Shown one piece after another: positions 33,885-42,362 of a stretch of DNA of 64,000 nt. Each line of letters starts with the position of its first letter. Positions within the stretch are counted from its first letter, which is position 1. Both the position numbers and the translations under genes were made by a program. A model generated the notes under the pieces. It had not been told where the DNA came from. It ran no database searches and saw only the letters and a program-made list of their open reading frames with translations. This DNA comes from Streptomyces sp. NBC_00582 (GTDB lineage Bacteria > Actinomycetota > Actinomycetes > Streptomycetales > Streptomycetaceae): contig NZ_CP107772.1 in assembly GCF_036345155.1 (NCBI RefSeq), positions 2,666,001-2,730,000 of the forward strand, in the 5' to 3' direction.

Positions 33885-34486
33885 TCCTCGCCCTCGACGG
33901 CTCGTCGGTCGACGGCTCCGCCTACACCGACGTGGTGCACCTCGCTCAGCATGCTCCGGCGTGGCTGGACAACGCGGTGTCGGCGTGGTCGACGTACGGG
34001 CTCGCCGTATTCGCGGTGCTCATGGCGGTCGGCTGGTGGCGCGCCCGGCGTGTGGACGCCGCCGCGTCGGTGACGGCGCTCGCCGTGCCGTTCGTCGTGG
34101 TCGTGGCCTTCGGGGTGGACGCGGTGCTGAAGCTGCTGGTGCGGGAGGACCGGCCCTGCCAGAGCCTGCGGGTGGCCACGCTGGAGGCGTGTCCGGCACC
34201 CGGCGACTGGTCCTTCCCCAGCAACCACGCAGCCATCGCCGCAGCGGCCGCCGTCGCCCTGCTGTTCGTCTCCCGTCGGCTCGGCGTACTCGCCGTGGTG
34301 GCTGCCTGCGCGATGGCCGTCTCGCGTGTCTGGGTGGGGGCGCATTACCCCCACGACGTCCTGGCAGGGGTCGTGGTGGGCGCGCTCGTCGCCTTGCTCG
34401 TCATGTCGGCGCTGCGCAGGCGTGCGGAGGGCACAGCCCTGCGGCTCGCGGCCACCCGTCTGCGTCCGCTGCTGGTGGTGTCGTGA
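33881..34486 (+). CDS. PAP2-family phosphatase (undecaprenyl-diphosphatase/BcrC-like), first
   Basis: The product has 201 residues and overlaps dedA by ATGA. Five or six membrane helices carry the complete PAP2 site: KLLVREDRP, PSNH and SRVWVGAHYPHD. BcrC-type enzymes dephosphorylate undecaprenyl diphosphate on the outer face and protect against bacitracin-like agents. With DedA next door, dephosphorylation and return of the carrier would be encoded together. Confidence 0.9.
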   Translation: MILALDGSSVDGSAYTDVVHLAQHAPAWLDNAVSAWSTYGLAVFAVLMAVGWWRARRVDAAASVTALAVPFVVVVAFGVDAVLKLLVREDRPCQSLRVATLEACPAPGDWSFPSNHAAIAAAAAVALLFVSRRLGVLAVVAACAMAVSRVWVGAHYPHDVLAGVVVGALVALLVMSALRRRAEGTALRLAATRLRPLLVVS

Positions 34487-35301
34487 AGCGCGGCGAGGTG
34501 GCCGAACTGGCCGGCAGCTGCGGCCTCGGCGCGTGGACGGCGTTCGGGGTGCTGACCATGGTCGTGGTGGGTCACGACGGCCTGCCGCTGTTCGGGGACG
34601 CCGACCTCGTCTCCTGGTCCGTCGCCCACCGGCCCGACGTGGCGGTGGCGCTCGCCCGCGGGCTGACCGCCACCGGGACCGGTGTCGTCCCGTACGCGCT
34701 GGCGATGCTGGCCGGAATCATCGCGGGGCGCACCCGTCGGCAGCGGGCGCTTGCCGTCGCGCTCTGTCTGGTCTGCCTTGGGGCGGGCCAGGCTCTGAGG
34801 TACGCGGTGATGGAGCTCGTCGCCCGGCCCCGGCCGCCGCTGCCGGACTGGGCGACGCATGCCTCGGGATGGGCGTTCCCGTCCGGCCACACCACCACGT
34901 CGGCCCTCACCGCGGGACTGCTGATCATCGCCGTCCGCATGCGCGGCCCGCGCGGCACGACCCTGCTCACCCTGGTCATCGGTGCCTGGGGCGCGCTGGT
35001 CGGCCTGACCCGCGTCTACCTCGGAGTGCACTGGTTCACCGATGTCGTCGGCGGCTGGCTGTTCGCCCTCGGCTGGCTGGGCCTGTGCCTGAGCGCTGCG
35101 GCCCGCTGGCTTCCGGAGCGATGGACCCCCGGCACCACGGACATGGACACGGACACGGCGCGCAGGACGGCAGAACCGACGGGCAGCACAGCAGGGGGCC
35201 GAGCGGACACGGCAGCGGAGCACACGGGCGTGGCACGAGAGCAGAGGGAGGACCATGCGCCAGACGATCCTGGTCGTCGAGGACGATCACGCCCTGCGTG
35301 A
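34483..35301 (+). CDS. PAP2-family phosphatase, second, with hydrophilic tail
   Basis: The product has 272 residues from a GTG overlapping the previous stop. The PAP2 motifs are ELVARPRP, PSGHT and TRVYLGVHWFTD, with six helices. The last ~65 residues are hydrophilic, charged and low-complexity. Their 3' end overlaps the regulator gene by 47 bp, so the tail may have arisen by read-through extension. It belongs to the same phosphatase family as its neighbour but is clearly diverged. Confidence 0.88.
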   Translation: MKRGEVAELAGSCGLGAWTAFGVLTMVVVGHDGLPLFGDADLVSWSVAHRPDVAVALARGLTATGTGVVPYALAMLAGIIAGRTRRQRALAVALCLVCLGAGQALRYAVMELVARPRPPLPDWATHASGWAFPSGHTTTSALTAGLLIIAVRMRGPRGTTLLTLVIGAWGALVGLTRVYLGVHWFTDVVGGWLFALGWLGLCLSAAARWLPERWTPGTTDMDTDTARRTAEPTGSTAGGRADTAAEHTGVAREQREDHAPDDPGRRGRSRPA

Positions 35302-35917
35302 CGTGCTCATGCGCGGACTGCGCGACGAGGACTTCGACACCGTGCCCGCACCGGACGGCGCCACCGCCCTACGACTGGCCGCCCCCGACATCTCCGCCGC
35401 CGTGCTCGACATCGGGCTGCCCGACGCCGACGGGAGGGACGTGTGCCAGGCCATGCGCGCGAACGGATTCCTCTCCCCCGTCATCTTCCTGACCGCTCAC
35501 CACCGGCTCAGCGACCGGCTGTCCGGGTTCTCGGCCGGAGGCGACGACTACCTGCCCAAGCCCTTCCACCTCACCGAACTCGCCGCCCGCCTGCGGGCAG
35601 CCCTCAAGCGGGCCGCACCACCGCCCGCTGCCGCAGCGGGAGACCTGGCACTGGACGCAGTCCGGCACGTGGTCAGCGTCCGAGGCGCCCCAGTCGACCT
35701 GACGCCGACCGAGTTCCGTCTCCTGGCGGCGCTCATGGCGGCTTCCGGCGGCATCGTGCGCCGCCGCGATCTGGTCCGGGCGGCCTGGCCCGAGGGCGCC
35801 CAGGTCCACGACAACACCCTCGACCAATACCTGACCCGACTGCGCCGCAAGCTGCGCGAGGCGGGCAGCGACCGGACGATCGGCACGGCACGCGGGATCG
35901 GGCACCGACTGTCATGA
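35255..35917 (+). CDS. OmpR-family response regulator (paralogue of 4660-5313)
   Basis: The product has 220 residues with Asp52 in VLDIGLPDADG, Lys in LPKPF and a C-terminal winged helix (LTPTEFRLLAAL, DNTLDQYLTRLRRKL, ending RGIGHRL). The start lies inside the PAP2 gene (ATG after GAGGGAGGACC), so translation is coupled. It is closely similar to the regulator at 4660-5313. Confidence 0.92.
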   Translation: MRQTILVVEDDHALRDVLMRGLRDEDFDTVPAPDGATALRLAAPDISAAVLDIGLPDADGRDVCQAMRANGFLSPVIFLTAHHRLSDRLSGFSAGGDDYLPKPFHLTELAARLRAALKRAAPPPAAAAGDLALDAVRHVVSVRGAPVDLTPTEFRLLAALMAASGGIVRRRDLVRAAWPEGAQVHDNTLDQYLTRLRRKLREAGSDRTIGTARGIGHRLS

Positions 35918-37293
35918 GCGGCACCCGCCACCGGCTGCGGCCCGCCATGACTGCCTTCCTCCACCGTATGGCGCCCCGCACTCTGCGCGGCCGGCTCTCC
36001 CTCGTGGCCCTCACCACGGCCGCGCTGCTGATGCTGGTCCTCACCGTCGCCTTCAACGTGGTCGCCCGGCACCGCCTCCAGCACCAGGCGGACGACGAAC
36101 TGCGCACCCGCGCCGCCGCCGTCGCGACAACCATCGACACCACTGGCACGACCGTACGTGTCCTGGAGACCTCCAACGACGCCCTCCTCGACGCCAACGT
36201 GTGGATCTACGCCGACGGACGCCTGCTGGAAGAGCCTCCGAACGCCGGCCCCCTCACCCGCTTCGCCGACGCACTCGCCGGGCGCGGCGGGCTGCGGTGC
36301 GTCACCGCCGACGTCCACGGCCCCCTCCGGCTGTGCTCCCACCCGGTACCCGGAGGCAGGAGCGAGGCCACCGTGGTGACCGCGCTCGACCTCTCGCCGT
36401 ACCGGAGTTCGGCCGACACCCTGCTCCTGGGATCGCTCGCCCTGGACGCCGTGATGCTCGCCTGCACCTACGCTCTCACCCGGCTGGCGGTAGGTCGCGC
36501 GCTGCGCCCCGTCCGCACGATGACCGAGCAGGCCACCCAGTGGAGCGCCGTCACCTCCGAAGAACGCTTCGGCCATATGCGGCACCCGGCCGAACTCGCG
36601 CGCCTGGGTACATCGCTGGACGCCATACTGGACCGCATCCGCACACTCCTGCGGCACGAGCGGCAGCTCACCGGGGAACTCTCGCACGAGCTGCGCACAC
36701 CCCTGAGCCGGATCATCGCCGAACTCAGCTGGTGGCAGACCCGCCCCCGCACCGCCGACCAGACCCACGCCACACACAAGGTCATCGCGGAAGCCGCCCA
36801 GTCCATGCGCACCATCTGCGACACCCTTCTCGACGACGCCCGCGGCGGCGCACCCACCGCTCCCGGCACCGCCGAAATCCTCCCCACGCTGCGACGCCTC
36901 ACCGAAGTCCTCGACACGCCCAGTCACTTGACAGTCGCCGCTGACAGCCCGCCCCTGGAGGCCGGAGTCCCACCCGCCCTCCTCGAACGCATCGTCAGCC
37001 CGCTCCTGAGCAACGCCTGCCGCTACGCCCGCTCCAAGGTCGCCGTCCGCGCCTACCGCGCACCGGACGGCGTACGCGTCGACGTCATCGACGACGGGCC
37101 CGGCGTACCGATCCCCTTCGCCGGGCAGCTCTTCGAGCCCGGTCAGCGCGCCGATCCCGGCGACGGACACAGCGGAGCGGGCCTGGGACTGCCACTGGCG
37201 CAACGCCTGGCCCGCTCCGCCGGGGGCGAGGTGACGTACGACCCCGGACACACCCCCGGGGCACGGTTCGTGGTCAGCCTGCCTGCCGCGTGA
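35914..37293 (+). CDS. Sensor histidine kinase (paralogue of 3401-4669)
   Basis: The product has 459 residues starting with an ATGA overlap; a second ATG at 35947 is possible. Helices at about 30-52 and 168-190 flank a sensor of about 115 residues with WIYADGRL and DLSPY, shared with the kinase at 3401-4669. DHp has His258 in GELSHELRTPL. HATPase has LLSNACRYA, DDGPGVP and GAGLGLPLAQR. It ends the dedA operon and faces a DUF347 gene 28 bp away, mirroring the first module. Confidence 0.92.
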   Translation: MSGTRHRLRPAMTAFLHRMAPRTLRGRLSLVALTTAALLMLVLTVAFNVVARHRLQHQADDELRTRAAAVATTIDTTGTTVRVLETSNDALLDANVWIYADGRLLEEPPNAGPLTRFADALAGRGGLRCVTADVHGPLRLCSHPVPGGRSEATVVTALDLSPYRSSADTLLLGSLALDAVMLACTYALTRLAVGRALRPVRTMTEQATQWSAVTSEERFGHMRHPAELARLGTSLDAILDRIRTLLRHERQLTGELSHELRTPLSRIIAELSWWQTRPRTADQTHATHKVIAEAAQSMRTICDTLLDDARGGAPTAPGTAEILPTLRRLTEVLDTPSHLTVAADSPPLEAGVPPALLERIVSPLLSNACRYARSKVAVRAYRAPDGVRVDVIDDGPGVPIPFAGQLFEPGQRADPGDGHSGAGLGLPLAQRLARSAGGEVTYDPGHTPGARFVVSLPAA

Positions 37294-37321
37294 CCGCGCC
37301 GCACTCGACGCCACCGGCGTA

Positions 37322-38113
37322 TCACGGCGTCATGTCGCGCTGGACGTCCCTGCGGGAGACGGCCATGTAGCCGACGAAGCCGAGGATGGCCACCGTCCAG
37401 GACAGCGTGACCGGCCCCAGACCCAGGTCGAGTCCGCCCCGGCTGTGGCCGACGGCCATCCAGTCCGCGACAGAGGCGCCGAGCGGGCGGGTGATGACGT
37501 ACGCGGCCCAGAACGCGGCCACCGCGTTCAAACTCCCCCACCGATGAGCGACGGCCGGAACGGCGATCGCGGCGGCGTACAGGACGGCGGAGCCCAGGTA
37601 GCCGAGGCCGATCGTGGCGGTGAGATCGCCCGCGGCGGTGCCCAGCGCGAACGTGGCCAACACGGCAGCCCAGTAGAAGGTCTCGCGGCGCCGGGTGTGG
37701 ATGCTGTGGATGGACAGGGTGCGCTCGACGCGGTACCAGAGGGCGAAGACGGCGGCCAGCGCAGCCATGAAGAACGGGGTCGAGAGCGTGTACGGCACCC
37801 CGAGGCCGACGTGCAGGACGTCGGCGGCCATCGTGCCGAACACGCTGACCATGACGATCGCCGTCCAGTAGACCCAGGCCACGTACCGGCGGACGGCGAA
37901 CTGCACCGCCAGTGCGGCCGCCAATGCGATGCCGCCGAGACCCACAGCGGGGATCGGGCCGAGCAGGTGGGCCAGGAAGTCGGACGCCGTCTCGCCCATC
38001 CCGGTGGTCAGCACCTTGATGATCCAGAAGTAAACGGTCACCTCCGGCACCTTGCTCGCCGCGTGACGGATGTGGCCCACAGGCCGGTTGTGAGTGAGGT
38101 GATCAGTCGACAT
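37322..38113 (-). CDS. DUF347 (COG4705-type) membrane protein, second
   Basis: The product has 263 residues starting at MSTDHLTHNR; an ATG four codons earlier is possible and neither has an obvious ribosome site. It consists of four DUF347 repeats: SKVPEVTVYFWIIKVL, then GETASD, GTMAAD, GTAAGD and RPLGASVAD, one acidic membrane motif per repeat. It lacks the extra C-terminal domain of the protein at 2088-3362 and has the common family length. It is convergent with the kinase of the dedA operon. Confidence 0.87.
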   Translation of the reverse strand: MSTDHLTHNRPVGHIRHAASKVPEVTVYFWIIKVLTTGMGETASDFLAHLLGPIPAVGLGGIALAAALAVQFAVRRYVAWVYWTAIVMVSVFGTMAADVLHVGLGVPYTLSTPFFMAALAAVFALWYRVERTLSIHSIHTRRRETFYWAAVLATFALGTAAGDLTATIGLGYLGSAVLYAAAIAVPAVAHRWGSLNAVAAFWAAYVITRPLGASVADWMAVGHSRGGLDLGLGPVTLSWTVAILGFVGYMAVSRRDVQRDMTP

Positions 38114-38659
38114 GGCAGGCACCATGACATGGCGCCCGGCCGTCACCACAGACCCCTTTGCCAGAGTTTTGGCGCTTCCGGTACGGGAGTTGCCCGAGGC
38201 GCAGCCGAACCTGAACGCGACCTGAACACAGAGGCCGATGCACTGGTCAGCAGCGTGCGCCCGGTGGTACCGGCGGTCTTGGGCATCGGCCTGACGACTG
38301 AAAAGCAGGACGCGACAGTTGGTCACCCCAACAGCCGGACATCGATCCTGTAGCGGTGTTCGGGTCCGTCCAGGTGCGCATGAACGCCGGTGGGCGAGGA
38401 CAGTGAGACGGTCATCGACGGACGACGAGTGCGCACGGCCTGAGCCGCCGCCCGGTCCGAGAGGACTTCGGCGAACTGCAGCACCGAGGCCGGCGCCACA
38501 TGCCCCGGCGAGAACCAGGTCGCCCCTCAGCGGGACAGCGGTCAGTGAGCTCCTCGCCCGCGAACAGCACATCGAAGCGATCCCGCATCAGCGTTGCGCG
38601 GGGCCTTCCGGGCAGGCGGCCTCTTCCTGCTACAGCCCCGCCTGTCACCCTGCCGGCGC
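38114..38659. other. Intergenic, nothing recognised
   Basis: No family signal on either strand. The DUF347 promoter must lie at the left end. The right end leads into the remnant below. Confidence 0.5.
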
Positions 38660-39105
38660 TCCAAGACATCTACTCCGGACCCGCGAAGGGAAGAAGACCG
38701 TCACGGAGCGGCTCCTGGAAGAGCTGGTAGAGGCGGGCGGCCGGATCGTCAAACGGGAATCCAGCGGCCGGCCGGGATACCGAGAAAATGGCCGGGCTGT
38801 GTCGCCGCTGCCCGGAGATCGGGGAAGATCTCGTAAACCAAAGAGCTGCACGGAGGCTGGTGCTGTGACGGCTATGAAATCCGACTCGTCGACCTGCCCG
38901 CCTGGCGCTTGGCCACGCTGACACCCATTGCGGTACCGGCACGACTCGTACAGCCGCGTCCGCTCGCCAAAGCCATGCAGGGTCCCTCCCGTCCCATGGG
39001 GCTGACCAAGTCCGTGCAGAACCGGGCTTTCCGACTCATCCATGCCCTGCTCACCGCAACACAGCACCATGGCCCGACAGGTGGGCAGGGAATGCGTGCC
39101 GACGG
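38660..39105 (+). pseudogene. Remnant of a Streptomyces hypothetical protein
   Basis: Two frames give sensible protein pieces. The first has KTVTERLLEELVEAGGRIVK (about 38700-38760). The second has IRLVDLPAWRLATLTPIAV and then MQGPSRPMGLTKSVQNRAF (about 38870-39050). In order they resemble a common Streptomyces protein of unknown function that has such an N-terminal helix pair and a central QGPSRPM-like motif, recalled from memory. The frame change between them, the missing start and the lack of a normal end indicate a pseudogene. Confidence 0.4.
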
Positions 39106-39281
39106 CGATGGCTCTGGGAGTGCCGGAGGTGAGGAATTCGCCGGGAGGGAAGGCCGCTGGCGCAGTCGATCACCACACCAGGCAGAGGAGACGGCACACA
39201 CCGAGCGCGCGGCGTCCAGCGGCTGCTGCAAGTCGGCCACCGTGCAGGCGAAGCCGTTGCCCCGCCGACCGGCACACCGCG

Positions 39282-39770
39282 TCATGCCGAAGGAATGCGA
39301 AACTCGAATTCGGGACGGTCCCACGGCACGGCAGGCGGGTATGCGAGCGCGGTCCCGGTCCGCACCGCACCAACACGGTGGTAGAAGTCCTTGGCGGGAA
39401 GATGCGACACGACCTTGACACGGTCGATCCCGGCGGCACGGGCCTCGGACTGCATGTGCGCCACGAGTAGCCGTCCGATACCGCGTCCTTGCGCTTCGTC
39501 GGCGACGAACAGCAGATCGAGCTCCGGTGGAGCGAGGACGAGCGAGTAGAAGCCGAGGACCCGGCCTTCATGCTTGTCTGCGCCGACGGCCACGAAGGCG
39601 CGGTGGGCCTCGAGGTAATCAGGACCGACCCGGTAGCCCGCGACTGCGGCTGCGTACTTACCCTGGTAAGCGCCCGAGCCACGCACGAGCCGCGTGAGCC
39701 GTTTGGCATCCCGCGCGGCGGCCCTTCGTATCGTGATCGGCGGGCTGATCGGGGAAGTGCGTGAACTCAT
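39282..39770 (-). CDS. GNAT-family N-acetyltransferase
   Basis: About 162 residues from MSSRTSPISP; the frame stays open to 39857 but the conserved domain begins about 14 residues after this start. The acetyl-CoA loop QGRGIGRLLVAHM and the preceding strand LDLLFVADEA are standard for GNAT, and the last part (FYHRVGAVRTGTALAYPP) matches small soluble members. Substrate unknown. It follows a truncated hemolysin III gene on the same strand. Confidence 0.82.
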   Translation of the reverse strand: MSSRTSPISPPITIRRAAARDAKRLTRLVRGSGAYQGKYAAAVAGYRVGPDYLEAHRAFVAVGADKHEGRVLGFYSLVLAPPELDLLFVADEAQGRGIGRLLVAHMQSEARAAGIDRVKVVSHLPAKDFYHRVGAVRTGTALAYPPAVPWDRPEFEFRIPSA

Positions 39771-39849
39771 CGGGAGAGTATTTCGCACCGAAGTCCCGTC
39801 AGGATGTTCCTCGGCGGGGCTCGCCGTCTCACCCGCTATCACAGAGAGA

Positions 39850-40485
39850 TCACACAACGATCAGGACGACTACGGCTGCTCCGCCGGTGTGCAGGAAGTC
39901 GGGCAGGTAGCGCACCGGATCCCACCCCAGGGCCAGATAACACGGGGTGTACAGCCAACGCGGGGCTCCGACCCACAGGACCCGGAACACTATGCCGGCC
40001 AACGCTCCGGTCCATACGATCCCCAGCAGCATGGACCGCTGTTCCGGACGGAGGAGGAGCATGGCCAGGGGGGTGCAGGTGCCGGCGATGATCAGGAAGA
40101 TGTTGGCGTGGTCGAGACGTCGCAGAAGAGCCTCGCCGAGCGGTCCCCAGGTGCCGCGGTGGTAGACGGCGCTCGTCACGAACAGCAGCCAGGCGGTGAC
40201 CGAGTACACGGCGCAGGCCAGGACTGCCTGCGGAGTACGGGCCAGGCAGATGAGTACGACGCCCGCGATCAGTGCGGCGGGGACCATTCCGGCATGGAGC
40301 CAGCCACGCAATTTCGGCTTGATCGGTTCGGCCAGGTCGGCCGCCCGCTCTACCAGGGCGGCAACCGAGTGAGCCTTCTCCCCTTCATGTCCGCCTTGCG
40401 ATCCGTCGGGTGGCCCGTCCTCACGGCGCTCTCCACGCGCTGAGGCGACGTGACCGTTTTCGACTTCAGCGGCGTCACGGGACAC
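39850..40485 (-). pseudogene. Hemolysin III (PAQR)-family membrane protein, C-terminally truncated
   Basis: 211 residues from a GTG. The N-part matches the PAQR/HlyIII family: SAVYHRGTW (first zinc-site His), RRLDHANIFLIIAGT (Asp and His) and GAPRWLYTPCYLALGW. The protein stops after TGGAAVVVLIVV, where family members run on for about 50-60 residues through the last two helices with the HxxxH zinc ligands. The loss of that part, with the next gene starting nearby, suggests a deletion. It may be non-functional. Confidence 0.7.
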
Positions 40486-40749
40486 AGCTTCTGGTTCTCC
40501 CTCGGGCGACTGGGCGTCACTGGCAGTAATGCGGTAATGCTAAAAGACCTCACTCCGGCAGCATTCATGGAAGGTCGGTCCAGGACCCCAGGGCCATCGC
40601 CGGCCCGGGCCGGCTCGCCACCGTGTGAACTACAGCCCCGTGGCCCTGCCGCCGATCGGGCCTGCCCAAGCCGAGTAGATCGGCCGGCCATGGGAAAGAT
40701 CAGGGCTCACGAACGGGCATCTCCGCTCGCCTACGCGCAAGGATCGCCG

Positions 40750-41310
40750 ATGCTTCCTGAGCTCCGCCCCCACGTATCCGCCGCCCTCGCAGACCAGTTG
40801 GAACACCAACTGGACCTGGCTCCGCATCTCGAGGCCGGCCGGCTCGATGTGGAGGGCGTCGCCGGCATCGCAGTCGTCGCAGCCGCCCACTCCGATGGTT
40901 ACGCGGCCACCGGCCACCTCCTCGGGCTGCTGGCCGCACTGCCTGCCCCCACCGAGGCAGGAGAACGCTTCTGGTCGGACCTGTGGAGGTCCTCGGGCAC
41001 CGCGTACCTGCTACCCGTCAACATGAAGGCTCGGGTGCTGCGGTCTCTGGAAGGAGAGGGAACCGCCCTGGCCAGGCAGATGCTCTCGGCCATCGATGAG
41101 ATGACCCCGCCCCAGCGCGTAGCGGCCGGGGAGGTGATCGGTCAAGCCCTCGCCGAATCCGACCATTTGCCCGACCTCAAGACACAGGTCATCGGCGAGT
41201 TGTGGCTCCGAGATCTCGAGCTCACCGCCTGGCGCGTTCTGCATGCGGACCGCAGATGGGACGATCCGGATGGACGGCAAGCCTTCCTCGCCGCCTGGAC
41301 GGGCACCTGA
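40750..41310 (+). CDS. Hypothetical protein
   Basis: About 186 residues from MLPELRPHVS, with AAGGATCG upstream; an ATG at 40690 would add 20 residues. It is a soluble, mainly helical protein rich in Ala, Leu and Glu (LADQLEHQLDLAPHLEAG, ELWLRDLELTAWRVLHADR). No signal peptide or membrane segment. I do not recognise a family. Codon use is normal for the chromosome, so it is probably real. A strong hairpin follows at 41432. Confidence 0.55.
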   Translation: MLPELRPHVSAALADQLEHQLDLAPHLEAGRLDVEGVAGIAVVAAAHSDGYAATGHLLGLLAALPAPTEAGERFWSDLWRSSGTAYLLPVNMKARVLRSLEGEGTALARQMLSAIDEMTPPQRVAAGEVIGQALAESDHLPDLKTQVIGELWLRDLELTAWRVLHADRRWDDPDGRQAFLAAWTGT

Positions 41311-41431
41311 CCGTCTACTGCTCCGAACTGCGCGCACAGAGGCACAGGGCATGCGGCGCCCGCACCGGACGACGCTCGAAGCAACTGAGGTCAGGAAGTT
41401 CGGCCGAGGTCACACCCGTCTCAACAGAGCA

Positions 41432-41461
41432 GGGGCCGCGCAGCGATGGCTGCGCGGCCCC
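41432..41461. terminator. Bidirectional hairpin terminator
   Basis: GGGGCCGCGCAG, a 6-nt loop, then CTGCGCGGCCCC: a perfect 12-bp stem. It lies between the plus-strand hypothetical gene and the minus-strand cold-shock gene and could end both transcripts. Confidence 0.75.
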
Positions 41462-41577
41462 TGATCCTGTGCACGCCCTGCACGAGAGCAGGCGCTTCGC
41501 CCGGGTGGGCGGCAAAGCCCGCACGGGCGGCGCTCACCGGACGCAGTGTGCGCGATCCCTGGGGCAGGGCTGCGAGG

Positions 41578-41781
41578 TCAGGCCAGGTTGATGTTCTCGG
41601 CCTGCGGACCCTTCTGGCCCTGAGTGACGTCGAACGTCACAGCCTGGCCCTCCTGGAGCTCACGGAAGCCCGAGGAGTTGATCGCGGAGTAGTGCGCGAA
41701 GACGTCCGGGCCGCCGCCGTCCTGGGCGATGAAGCCGAAACCCTTCTCCGCGTTGAACCACTTCACAGTTCCCGTAGCCAT
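41578..41781 (-). CDS. Cold-shock protein (CspA family), first
   Basis: The product has 67 residues with a single cold-shock domain: [15 protein letters not shown] (RNP-1) and DVFAHYSAI (RNP-2). It binds single-stranded RNA or DNA and loosens mRNA structure. The start follows GGAAGG by 7 nt. It is about 75-80% identical to the second copy at 45943-46146. The leader has a conserved structure described separately. Confidence 0.95.
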   Translation of the reverse strand: MATGTVKWFNAEKGFGFIAQDGGGPDVFAHYSAINSSGFRELQEGQAVTFDVTQGQKGPQAENINLA

Positions 41782-41931
41782 GGTCATGCCTTCCAGTCGA
41801 TGAACGCCTCCCACTCCTTGTGGAAGGCGGAGGTGATCGCCCTGGTTCCTGCGGCACAGCACAGCAAAACGCCCACACCAAAGGCGCGGGCAGGGGGAAT
41901 TCCGAACCACGACAGCTGACACAGAACGCTA
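41782..41931 (-). promoter_or_regulatory. Promoter and structured 5' leader of the first csp gene
   Basis: A -10-like TAGCGT (plus strand 41926-41931) precedes a leader of about 140 nt. The leader mRNA contains GATCACCTCC (plus strand 41829-41840), identical to the 3' tail of 16S rRNA (anti-Shine-Dalgarno). An 8-bp pairing is possible between plus-strand 41788-41795 (covering the ribosome site) and 41821-41828. Blocks of this leader recur before the second csp gene. Confidence 0.6.
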
Positions 41932-42023
41932 CACGCCCACACGCCACGTCACCATAGGAAACGATCACGCCGCATGCCGCGACATTGCGTGCGGTGCCCG
42001 CCGAGCGGACGGGCACGCTCATC

Positions 42024-42362
42024 TCATGCTGCTGCGGTCGGGTTCGCTGGTTCGGTGGCGCGGCGGTATTCGGCGTTGATGCGCCGGGCTTCCTCGAGCT
42101 GGTCTTCGAGGATGATGATGCGGCAGGCGGCCTCGATGGGAGTGCCGTGGTCGACGAGTTCCCGGGCGCGGGCGGCGATGCGCAGCTGGTAGCGGGAGTA
42201 GCGGCGGTGGCCGCCTGCGGAGCGCAGCGGGGTGATGAGGCGGGCTTCGCCGATGGCGCGGAGGAAGCTCTGCGTGGTGCCGAGCATCTCGGCGGCCCGG
42301 CCCATGGTGTAGGCGGGGTAGTCGTCGTCATCGAGACGGCCGAACGTGTCGTCTGCTGTCAT
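42024..42362 (-). CDS. MerR-family regulator (BldC-like)
   Basis: The product has 112 residues from an ATG preceded by AGAGAGG. The HTH (YTMGRAAEMLGTTQSFLRAIGE) and wing (LITPLRSAGGHRRYSRYQLR) are MerR-type. A C-terminal coiled helix (ACRIIILEDQLEEARRINAEYR) is short, and no ligand domain follows, as in BldC and related small regulators. It is on the same strand as the downstream cold-shock gene. A long untranslated region with repeats lies upstream. Confidence 0.87.
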   Translation of the reverse strand: MTADDTFGRLDDDDYPAYTMGRAAEMLGTTQSFLRAIGEARLITPLRSAGGHRRYSRYQLRIAARARELVDHGTPIEAACRIIILEDQLEEARRINAEYRRATEPANPTAAA

